The position numbers were made by a program, and so were the translations under genes. A stretch of DNA of 5,029 nucleotides from an uncultured Gammaproteobacteria bacterium (GTDB lineage Bacteria; Pseudomonadota; Gammaproteobacteria; SZUA-140), in the NCBI GenBank assembly GCA_945787585.1, contig CALZIG010000095.1, positions 1 to 5,029 on the forward strand, written 5' to 3'. Positions 1-5,029 of the stretch are shown in pieces. Position 1 is the stretch's first letter. Each line of letters begins with the position of its first letter. The notes below the pieces were generated by a model. The model was not told where the DNA came from, made no database searches, and saw only the letters and a program-made list of their open reading frames with translations.

Positions 1-188
1 AGATTGCCTTCAATCTCATGTTTAAGCACGGAGAACTTACTCTGCTCCAGCTCAATGACTTTATGTTCGGCGACACTTTTCGACTGCCAGTAACTGGTAA
101 AACTGATGATAATCAACACAAAAAATAACAGCCCACCCAATACAAGCGTGGTTTTACCTCGAAGTCCTAACTTATAAAGGTTACTCAT
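1..188 (-). CDS. N-terminal fragment of a membrane-anchored protein, probably a sensor (partial)
   Basis: A reverse-strand reading frame starts with ATG at 188 and stays open for 62 codons to the left edge, so the C-terminal part is missing. A ribosome site AAGGTG lies 7 bases upstream of the ATG, and the next upstream ATG (at 192) runs straight into a stop, so the start is well fixed. The protein opens MSNLYKLGLRGKTTLVLGG: a short basic cytoplasmic tail, then a strongly hydrophobic segment at about residues 14-33 (leucine, valine, isoleucine and phenylalanine rich). After that comes a polar, charged, probably helical stretch (residues 35-62) that would lie in the periplasm. This arrangement is typical of the N-terminus of bacterial transmembrane receptors such as histidine kinases, GGDEF/EAL proteins and chemoreceptors. 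No output domain is inside the window, so the class cannot be decided. It is transcribed divergently from the NTPase-metA unit. Confidence 0.7.
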   Translation of the reverse strand, partial: MSNLYKLGLRGKTTLVLGGLLFFVLIIISFTSYWQSKSVAEHKVIELEQSKFSVLKHEIEGN

Positions 189-526
189 CCATTTGCACCT
201 TGATGGATTTAATCCCGCTGAACAGTCAATAACTGCAAAATAGGGCTTCCAGAAAACAGCCTTCGCTACATGAAAAATACTTATATACGACTAGCGGCCA
301 CTCTGCCCGATTGTTGATGCAGTCAGATCATAAGAAGCTCACAACTCTGACGGCCAGACTCGTACCTGATTAAAGTAGTGAAAATCCATCAATTTACTTC
401 CAATACCCCGATAACAGAGGAGTTATGCCGATACACAGCCGCCCGATTAGCGTAAAACGAATATTAACATGCCGATGACCTCGCTCATAATCAAGAAGTT
501 TTTCCTGCTTAAAAGCACCCAAAGCA

Positions 527-555
527 CTGCAACTTTCTTACGGCTCATCTACAAT
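527..555 (+). promoter_or_regulatory. Possible sigma-70 promoter for the NTPase-metA unit
   Basis: TACAAT at 550-555 matches the -10 consensus at five of six positions. The hexamer 17 bases upstream, CTGCAA at 527-532, matches TTGACA at only three positions, so the -35 is weak. Transcription would begin near 562, giving a leader of about 35 bases. It is the best forward candidate I could find in the region, but it rests on one good hexamer in AT-rich sequence. Confidence 0.3.
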
Positions 556-584
556 AGCGTTTTGTTTGACGGTTTAACTCAACT

Positions 585-589
585 GGGAG
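585..589 (+). promoter_or_regulatory. Ribosome binding site that decides the NTPase start
   Basis: GGGAG lies 7 bases before GTG (597) but only 4 bases before the adjacent in-frame TTG (594). GTG is also the commoner alternative start codon, so initiation at 597 is preferred. The two choices differ by a single residue. Confidence 0.6.
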
Positions 590-596
590 CCTGTTG

Positions 597-1433
597 GTGA
601 AACTCACGACTGCGGAATTCAGAGACTGGGAACATAAGAGCATTACCCTGCTGGGGATGTCGGGTGTCGGCAAGACGCGCCTGTCGACGATGCTGCGCGA
701 GCACTGGTTTCACTACTCCGGTGACTACCGCATTGGCACCCGCTATCTGGACGAGCCAATTCTCGACAACATCAAGCAACAGGCAATGCAAGTCGAGTTT
801 CTGCGCGATCTTTTACGCACCGACTCAATCTATATCGCCAACAACCTCTCGGTGGATAACCTCAAGCCGGTCGCCAGCTTTCTCGGCAAGCTCGGCAATC
901 CTGAGCTCGACGGGCTGGCGTTACCCGAATTCAAGCGTCGTCAGGCACTGCATCATCAGGCGGAGGTACTCGCGATGCGCGACGTGCCGGAGTTCATCAG
1001 TAAGGCGCAGGAGATCTACGGCTATCACCATTTCATCAATGATGCCGGTGGTAGCGTGTGCGAGCTGGACGATGAAAAGACGCTCAAGATGCTCAGTGAA
1101 AACACCCTGATCATCTACATCAAGGCGACCGAACAGGATGAAAAGGCGCTGATTCGCCGTGCGGAACTGGACCCCAAGCCACTCTACTATCGCGAGGCAT
1201 TTCTCGACGAACAGTTAGCGGCATATATGACACAGCGCTCGCTGGAATATGTGGCCCAGATTGATCCGAACGATTTTGTGCGTTGGGTCTTTCCGCATCT
1301 CTTCTATTCACGCATTCCACGCTACGAAGCGATTGCCGCAAAATATGGCTACACCATCTCGACCACCGACCTCGCTCAGGTGCGGTGCGAACAGGACTTC
1401 ACTGCGCTGATCGAAAAAGCACTCACGAGTTAA
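597..1433 (+). CDS. P-loop NTPase/kinase-like protein of unknown function, upstream of metA
   Basis: This is a 278-residue soluble protein with no signal peptide or membrane segment. A perfect Walker A motif, GMSGVGKT, occupies residues 20-27 directly after the first predicted beta strand (SITLLG), the layout of small-molecule kinases and related P-loop proteins. A conserved-looking block, HYSGDYRIGTRYL (39-51), sits where shikimate-type kinases carry substrate-binding residues. A likely Walker B strand ends at FINDAGGS (146-153) with Asp149, followed by a strand LIIYIKAT (171-178) and a basic, lid-like segment with DPKPLYY (192-198). The sequence resembles proteobacterial proteins annotated only as 'ATPase'; I know of no established substrate. 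Start chosen at GTG 597 because of ribosome-site spacing; TTG 594 is possible. The metA-like gene begins 8 bases after the stop, so the two are almost surely one operon, which hints at a job linked to amino-acid metabolism. The P-loop assignment is firm; the biological role is open. Confidence 0.88.
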   Translation: MKLTTAEFRDWEHKSITLLGMSGVGKTRLSTMLREHWFHYSGDYRIGTRYLDEPILDNIKQQAMQVEFLRDLLRTDSIYIANNLSVDNLKPVASFLGKLGNPELDGLALPEFKRRQALHHQAEVLAMRDVPEFISKAQEIYGYHHFINDAGGSVCELDDEKTLKMLSENTLIIYIKATEQDEKALIRRAELDPKPLYYREAFLDEQLAAYMTQRSLEYVAQIDPNDFVRWVFPHLFYSRIPRYEAIAAKYGYTISTTDLAQVRCEQDFTALIEKALTS

Positions 1434-1441
1434 TTACTACG

Positions 1442-2548
1442 ATGCCACTTGTCGCCAACAGCAATCTGCCTACGTTTAAACGTCTCGAAGATATCGGTGA
1501 AACCATCATTCCCGGTGATAGCGCGGTCCATCAGGATATTCGCGAGCTACACATTGGCCTGTTGAACATGATGCCAGACACTGCCCTGTCCGCTACAGAA
1601 CGACAGTTCTTCCGCCTGGTGGGCGAATCAAATCAGATCGCACAGTTTTATATGCACCCCTTCACGCTCGCCGAGCTGCCGCGTGACGAAGCTGGGCGCG
1701 CCCATGTAGAACTGTACTATGAGAGTTTTGAGACCATCAAACAACAGGGGCTCGATGCACTCATCATCACCGGGGCCAACGTCACTCAGCCCGACCTTGC
1801 GATGGAAGCTTTCTGGCAGCCGCTGGATGAGATCATCGAATGGGCCTATGAGAATGTCACCTCGACCCTCTGCTCCTGCCTGGCGACACATGCCGTGATG
1901 CAGTCTCGCTATGGCAAAAAACGCCATCATATGGGTATTAAACGCTGGGGGGTCTATCCCCATTATCTGGTTGATCGCGAACATCCGTTAGTCGCGGGCG
2001 TCAATACGCGCTTTGATATTCCGCACTCGCGTTATAACGATATTAGTCGTGAGCAGTTTGAATCGGCCGGTTTAAAAGTACTGGTGGAAAGTGCTGAAGC
2101 GGGCGTTCACCTCGCGGTCAGCGAAGACCTGTTTCGCATCGTCTTTTTTCAGGGCCACCCAGAATATGACATCATCAGCCTGCTCAAAGAGTACAAGCGT
2201 GAAGTAAAACTATTTATCAATGGTGAACGGGATGACTACCCACCGGTACCCGATAATTACTTCACGCAGCAAAGCGCTGCCATTCTGGAAGAGCACCGGG
2301 ATCAGGTGATCGCTGCGCTAGCGAACGGCATCACCCCGCCGCCTCTGCCAGAAGCGCTGATCACTGAGCGACTCGATAATACCTGGCACGACACCGCCGA
2401 GGCCGTGCTCAATAACTGGATCGGTAAGGTGTATCAGCTCACCAGTGTGAATCGTAACGAGCCCTTTCAGCCTCAAATCAATCCTGAAGACCCGCTCGGA
2501 CTAAAACAAGCTGGAATAAACACGCCAAAACAGAAAGTAAGTAATTGA
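1442..2548 (+). CDS. metA: MetA-family homoserine O-acyltransferase (probably O-succinyltransferase)
   Basis: This cytoplasmic enzyme activates the hydroxyl of L-homoserine with an acyl-CoA (succinyl- or acetyl-CoA), the first committed step of methionine synthesis. The 368-residue product aligns with Escherichia coli MetA (309 residues, recalled from memory). The nucleophile is Cys146 in STLCSCLATHA (E. coli Cys142). His239 and Glu241 in GHPEYD match His235 and Glu237; Lys167 and Arg253 match Lys163 and Arg249; the substrate block PHSRY is at 194-198. The extra length comes mainly from about 28 residues between NYF (272-274) and NW (325-326) and a tail about 20 residues longer. The position that separates succinyl- from acetyl-CoA use in studied members (Gly or Glu at 111) is Thr115 here, so the acyl donor is uncertain. 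The frame is open upstream to 1283, but ATG 1442 is the natural start: MPLVANSNLPTF is a typical family opening and upstream sequence overlaps the NTPase. The ribosome site is weak, so coupling to the upstream gene is likely. Confidence 0.93.
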   Translation: MPLVANSNLPTFKRLEDIGETIIPGDSAVHQDIRELHIGLLNMMPDTALSATERQFFRLVGESNQIAQFYMHPFTLAELPRDEAGRAHVELYYESFETIKQQGLDALIITGANVTQPDLAMEAFWQPLDEIIEWAYENVTSTLCSCLATHAVMQSRYGKKRHHMGIKRWGVYPHYLVDREHPLVAGVNTRFDIPHSRYNDISREQFESAGLKVLVESAEAGVHLAVSEDLFRIVFFQGHPEYDIISLLKEYKREVKLFINGERDDYPPVPDNYFTQQSAAILEEHRDQVIAALANGITPPPLPEALITERLDNTWHDTAEAVLNNWIGKVYQLTSVNRNEPFQPQINPEDPLGLKQAGINTPKQKVSN

Positions 2549-2588
2549 AATAAAACAACTTTAAAAGCTAATTGATTTCATAAATACT

Positions 2589-2640
2589 GTTCAGGCTCCA
2601 TTCAGTTTCATTCAGTTATCTTTATCACCAGCGACAGAAT
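2589..2640 (+). promoter_or_regulatory. Tandem TTCAG repeats and possible promoter of the cytochrome c gene
   Basis: TTCAG occurs three times in phase, at 2590-2594, 2601-2605 and 2611-2615, spaced 11 and then 10 bases. The last two belong to a longer tandem repeat, ATTCAGTT at 2600-2607 and 2610-2617. Pentamers separated by five bases are the usual operator form of OmpR/PhoB-family regulators. The final copy (TTCAGT) could stand in for a -35 element, with CAGAAT at 2635-2640 as a -10 after 18 bases, a layout common at activator-dependent promoters. The repeats are seen directly; the promoter role and the regulator are inferred. Confidence 0.35.
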
Positions 2641-2654
2641 AGTTCATCCCCGCA

Positions 2655-2709
2655 GTTTAGGGTTTGCAACATGGGCAAAGTGATTCAAGCCCAATTCTGA
2701 TGCCTAAAC
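2655..2709 (+). other. Inverted repeat / potential RNA hairpin in the cytochrome leader
   Basis: GTTTAGG (2655-2661) can pair with CCTAAAC (2703-2709), and inside it TGGGC (2672-2676) can pair with GCCCA (2689-2693) around a 12-base loop. A competing small stem, TTTGC (2663-2667) with GCAAA (2675-2679), uses part of the same bases. The structure ends 8 bases before the AAGGAG ribosome site, so it would form in the 5' leader if transcription starts upstream. It has no T run and is not a terminator. Confidence 0.35.
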
Positions 2710-2729
2710 CATAAAACAAGGAGATAACC

Positions 2730-3050
2730 ATGAAACACATTATTACTGCCGCTGCACTTGCTTCTGCACTGATCGCAACCCCTGCTTTGGCCGATCTTGA
2801 TCTTGCCAAGAAGAGTGGCTGTTTAGCATGTCACAGTGTTGAAAAGAAAGTTGTTGGTCCAGCATGGAAAGATGTCGCGGCTAAATACAAAGGTGATGCC
2901 GGCGCAAGAGATATGCTCATCACCAAAGTAAAGAAAGGTGGTAAAGGTAACTGGACTGAGGTTACCGGTGGCGTACCAATGCCTCCCTACTCACCGCGTG
3001 TTGCGGATGCAGACATCGAGACAATGGTTGATTTTGTCCTTGGCCTGTAA
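2730..3050 (+). CDS. Periplasmic monohaem class I cytochrome c, c-551/c-552 type
   Basis: This is a small soluble electron carrier of the periplasm, expected to pass electrons between the respiratory chain and a terminal oxidase, nitrite reductase or peroxidase; the partner cannot be told from the window. The 106-residue precursor has a signal peptide with a basic start (MKH), an alanine-rich core and a TPALA cleavage motif after residue 21, leaving about 85 residues, close to the 82 of Pseudomonas cytochrome c-551. The haem-binding motif CLACH is at residues 31-35 (His35 proximal ligand) and the distal ligand is Met84 in PMPP. VGPAWKDVAAKYKGD (42-56) is the conserved c-551 block after the haem site. 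The loop before the ligand Met (GNWTEVTGGV, 73-82) looks a few residues longer than in c-551. A strong ribosome site, AAGGAG, lies 6 bases before ATG. The gene stands alone, with its own leader and a terminator, which suggests a highly expressed single-gene unit. Confidence 0.95.
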   Translation: MKHIITAAALASALIATPALADLDLAKKSGCLACHSVEKKVVGPAWKDVAAKYKGDAGARDMLITKVKKGGKGNWTEVTGGVPMPPYSPRVADADIETMVDFVLGL

Positions 3051-3083
3051 TCCACAGTACAACAGTTAGTCATAAGCTTTACC

Positions 3084-3129
3084 AAAACCCCGGCCGCTGC
3101 TTCCCTCCCTCTTGGTCGGGGTTTTTTTT
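3084..3129 (+). terminator. Rho-independent terminator after the cytochrome c gene
   Basis: A 12-base-pair stem (3084-3095 with 3114-3125, containing one G-U pair) has a core of CCCCG against CGGGG and an A tract facing the T tract. The loop is 18 bases and pyrimidine-rich. Eight T residues run from 3122 to 3129. It begins about 34 bases after the cytochrome stop codon and should separate that gene from the downstream two-component pair. Confidence 0.9.
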
Positions 3130-3171
3130 ATTCCCCCATCCGCTTTCCACTGTATATCTGATAGCAAACCC

Positions 3172-3188
3172 GGTTATGCTTGTGTTTC
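3172..3188 (+). promoter_or_regulatory. Weak PhoP-box-like direct repeat upstream of the response regulator
   Basis: GGTTAT (3172-3177) and TGTTTC (3183-3188) are separated by exactly five bases. They match the enterobacterial PhoP box (G/T)GTTTA-N5-(G/T)GTTTA at 9 of 12 positions. The site ends 25 bases before the GTG start, which leaves little room for a promoter and a leader downstream, so classical activation is awkward. Autoregulation is common for such genes, but chance is a serious alternative. Confidence 0.2.
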
Positions 3189-3213
3189 CGATTCAGGAAA
3201 GGTCAACTTCGTT

Positions 3214-3891
3214 GTGCGTGTTTTAATTGTTGAAGATGAAACTGAGCTAAGGCAACAACTGCATCAGCGCTTAAAAGCCGCAGGCTATGCCGTTGATGTG
3301 GCCGACAACGGTGAAGATGGCTGTTACATCGGCAAAGAGTACCCCATCGATGTCGCCGTGGTAGATATCGGCCTGCCCAACATGTCCGGTATCGAGATGG
3401 TTCGTGCACTGCGTGAAGCGGGTAAAGACTTCCCGGTGCTGATCCTGACTGCACGAGGACGCTGGCAAGATAAAGTCGAAGGGCTTGAAGCCGGTGCCGA
3501 CGACTATCTGGTGAAACCCTTCCACATGGAAGAGCTTGAAGCGCGTCTCAAGGCACTACTGCGGCGCGCAGCGGGGCTGGCACAGTCAACCATCACCTCC
3601 GGCCCCATCACCCTTAACACGACCCGTCAGGAAGTCACGCTCAACGGTACGTTACTGGAGCTGACCGCCTATGAATTCAAGGTACTTGAATACCTGATGC
3701 TGCACGCCGGGCAGGTTATTTCCAAGACGGTGCTCACCGAACATATCTATGATCAGGATTATGACCGCGACAGTAACGTGATTGAAGTCTTTATCGGACG
3801 ACTCCGCCGCAAGCTTGATCCGAAAAACCAGCTACAGCCGATTGAAACCCTGCGCGGCCGCGGCTACCGTTTTAATATGATCGACTCATGA
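3214..3891 (+). CDS. phoP: PhoP-like response regulator of the OmpR/PhoB family
   Basis: This 225-residue cytoplasmic transcription factor is phosphorylated by its partner kinase and binds tandem DNA half-sites. The receiver domain spans about residues 1-117: acidic pocket Glu8-Asp9 (IVEDE), phospho-acceptor Asp51 in VVDIGLP, switch Thr79 in LTAR, and Lys101 in KPF. A winged-helix C-terminal domain spans about 127-221, with the recognition region NVIEVFIGRLRRKL (188-201) and the wing RGRGYRF (214-220). The stretch RGRWQDKVEGLEAGADDY is close to the E. coli PhoP segment RESWQDKVEVLSAGADDY (recalled), which favours PhoP over other family members. The frame is open upstream to 3112, inside the terminator, but GTG 3214 gives the standard MRVLIVEDE opening, with a modest ribosome site (AAAGG) 11 bases upstream. 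The stop overlaps the start of the kinase as ATGA, so the pair is one operon. The physiological signal and regulon need not match those of enteric bacteria. Confidence 0.93.
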   Translation: MRVLIVEDETELRQQLHQRLKAAGYAVDVADNGEDGCYIGKEYPIDVAVVDIGLPNMSGIEMVRALREAGKDFPVLILTARGRWQDKVEGLEAGADDYLVKPFHMEELEARLKALLRRAAGLAQSTITSGPITLNTTRQEVTLNGTLLELTAYEFKVLEYLMLHAGQVISKTVLTEHIYDQDYDRDSNVIEVFIGRLRRKLDPKNQLQPIETLRGRGYRFNMIDS

Positions 3892-5029
3892 AACAACCCT
3901 CGATCAATACCCGTATGTTGATCGCCGCCAGCTGTATTCTGGCAGGCTTTCTCAGTATTACCGGCATCACGCTCGATCGCACCTATCGCATCAGCACGAT
4001 TGACGCCCTTAAAGAACGCATGATGATCCAGATCACGGTACTGATCTCTGCCATCGAGCAGGACGAAAAACAAAATATTCGCATGCTCTACGCCCTGCCT
4101 GAACCGCGCTTCTTCACCCCCGACTCCGGCCTCTATGCCAGCATCATCAAAAATAACGGCGAACTCGCGTGGTCTTCGCCGTCGATCGCCACTGTATCAA
4201 TGCCACCACACACCAGTGTCTCTCGCGGCGAACAGAAATTCGAACATATCGCATCGGCCACAGGCGACCCATTACTCTCACTCAGCATCGGCCTCACGTG
4301 GGGTGACAACGATACCGAAAGCGAAGGCTATACATTTGTAGTCAGTGAAGACCTGAGGCGTATCAATCAACAGATAAGGGACTTCCGTCACAACCTGTGG
4401 GGCTCACTCGGAGGCGTCGCCGCCGTACTATTGATTATGCTAACGCTGATCCTGCACTGGGGGCTCGCCCCATTGCGTCGTGCCGCGCAGGAAATCGCTG
4501 ATATCGAAGCCGGCAAACATAATGAAATACAGGGTGAGTACCCCAAAGAGCTGAGCGGCCTAACCAATAATATTAATGCGCTGATTCGTAACAACAACGA
4601 ACATGAAGCGCGCTACACCGCCAGTCTCGGCGATCTCGCCCACAGCCTTAAAACTCCACTAGCAGTGCTGCGCGGTGCGGTTGAGGCGCCGCATAAATCA
4701 GTCGAGTCACTGCGTATCACCACTGAAGAGCAGGTGCAGCGCATGGATCAAATCGTGCAATACCAGTTACAACGTGCCGCGACCTCCGGCAGAACAGCAC
4801 TGACCGCACCGATCAATCCAGAGCAGATCGCCAGCCAGGTGTTCGCTGCGCTCGACAAGGTTTATGCAGACAAAGGGGTACAGGGAAATCTGACCGTCGC
4901 CACCGAACTTGAACTCCACATCGAAGAGGGCGACTTGATGGAACTGCTGGGGAACCTGGTAGACAACGCCTATAAATGGTGCCAGCGACGCGTCGACGTT
5001 ACGCTATCAATTGAAAACCAGGAAGCGCC
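3888..5029 (+). CDS. phoQ: PhoQ-like sensor histidine kinase (partial, right edge)
   Basis: This inner-membrane kinase senses a periplasmic signal and phosphorylates the regulator encoded just upstream. The window holds 380 residues; the end of the catalytic domain is missing. In order: a first membrane helix (about 10-29), a periplasmic domain of about 140 residues (30-170), a second membrane helix (about 171-190), and a HAMP-like linker opening with GLAPLRRA (192-199). The H-box follows, with phospho-acceptor His252 in DLAHSLKTPLAVL, very close to the PhoQ motif DLTHSLKTPLAVL, and then the N-box GNLVDNAYKW (355-364) with Asn356 and Asn360. The G boxes lie beyond the edge. There is no ribosome site of its own; the ATG overlaps the regulator stop codon (ATGA), so translation is probably coupled. 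The periplasmic domain has an acidic loop, GDNDTESEG (139-147), rather than an acidic cluster at the enteric position. Family assignment is firm; orthology to PhoQ is likely but the ligand is unknown. Confidence 0.92.
   Translation, partial: MKQPSINTRMLIAASCILAGFLSITGITLDRTYRISTIDALKERMMIQITVLISAIEQDEKQNIRMLYALPEPRFFTPDSGLYASIIKNNGELAWSSPSIATVSMPPHTSVSRGEQKFEHIASATGDPLLSLSIGLTWGDNDTESEGYTFVVSEDLRRINQQIRDFRHNLWGSLGGVAAVLLIMLTLILHWGLAPLRRAAQEIADIEAGKHNEIQGEYPKELSGLTNNINALIRNNNEHEARYTASLGDLAHSLKTPLAVLRGAVEAPHKSVESLRITTEEQVQRMDQIVQYQLQRAATSGRTALTAPINPEQIASQVFAALDKVYADKGVQGNLTVATELELHIEEGDLMELLGNLVDNAYKWCQRRVDVTLSIENQEA

Larger units (their letters stand above)
189..596. other. Divergent intergenic region without a convincing gene
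   Basis: About 400 bases separate the leftward sensor-like gene from the rightward NTPase-metA pair, so promoters for both directions should lie here. Base composition is more AT-rich than in the flanking genes. The only open frame of note is a 43-codon one at 469-600 without a good ribosome site. I see a plausible forward -10 element near 550, a short inverted repeat GTCAGA/TCTGAC (322-327 and 346-351), and two copies of CGGCCA (295-300 and 351-356), none of them compelling. I found no MetJ-box repeats, no recognisable SAM riboswitch, no tRNA and no terminator-like hairpin with a T run. Confidence 0.6.

Noticed and set aside
280..287. Reverse-strand TATATAAG as a promoter for the left-edge gene
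   Set aside because: There is no acceptable -35 hexamer at 16-18 bases upstream; the AT-rich match alone is not enough.
295..362. Repeated CGGCCA and short GTCAGA/TCTGAC inverted repeat in the divergent region
   Set aside because: Six-base matches with irregular spacing are expected by chance in a 400-base region and fit no operator I recognise.
425..478. 17-codon frame behind AGAGGAG
   Set aside because: The ribosome-site-like sequence ends only 2 bases before the ATG, too close for normal initiation, and the peptide is too short to judge.
664..1110. 148-codon forward frame inside the NTPase gene
   Set aside because: It is a Ser/Arg-rich shadow frame with no recognisable domain; the main frame has a clear Walker A motif.
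1283..1441. N-terminal extension of the metA frame over the end of the NTPase gene
   Set aside because: The extra 53 residues do not resemble MetA and lie wholly in the coding sequence of the upstream gene; ATG 1442 gives the normal family N-terminus.
1628..1984. 118-codon reverse frame inside metA
   Set aside because: It lies opposite the conserved catalytic region of MetA and its translation shows no known motif.
2549..2588. Terminator directly after metA
   Set aside because: The sequence is AT-rich but forms no stable hairpin followed by a T run.
3112..3213. N-terminal extension of the response regulator frame
   Set aside because: It would begin in the loop of a strong terminator and add residues that no receiver domain has; GTG 3214 gives the standard MRVLIVEDE opening.

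Overview
The window looks like a chromosomal segment of a free-living gammaproteobacterium. The reasons are a PhoP/PhoQ-type two-component pair, a small periplasmic cytochrome c of the Pseudomonas c-551 type, and a MetA-family acyltransferase with the long C-terminal half common in environmental Gamma- and Betaproteobacteria. This placement comes from protein character alone and I could not test it by search. No mobile element, CRISPR array, tRNA or rRNA was seen.

Layout, left to right. (1) The reverse strand up to base 188 carries the first 62 residues of a membrane-anchored protein, probably a sensor, which runs off the left edge. (2) A gene-free divergent region of about 400 bases follows. 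(3) A forward two-gene unit comes next: a 278-residue P-loop NTPase/kinase-like protein of unestablished function, then, after 8 bases, a MetA-family homoserine O-acyltransferase of 368 residues. (4) A 181-base leader region holds tandem TTCAG repeats and an inverted repeat. It precedes an exported 106-residue monohaem cytochrome c, which is closed by a strong intrinsic terminator. (5) A PhoP-like response regulator and a PhoQ-like histidine kinase overlap by ATGA. The kinase runs off the right edge after 380 residues, inside its ATPase domain.

How the parts may work together. The NTPase and the acyltransferase are very probably co-transcribed and translationally coupled. The acyltransferase activates homoserine for methionine synthesis, so the NTPase is a candidate for a linked but unknown metabolic or regulatory job. 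The cytochrome is a soluble periplasmic electron carrier and appears to be its own transcription unit. The two-component pair senses a periplasmic signal and controls transcription. The tandem repeats upstream of the cytochrome have the spacing expected of an OmpR/PhoB-family operator, so the neighbouring regulator is one candidate to bind them. That link is inference.

Nothing here is clearly a new defence or mobile system. The points most worth a second look are the uncharacterised NTPase next to metA, the atypical acyl-CoA specificity position of the MetA homologue, and the structured, repeat-bearing leader of the cytochrome gene.
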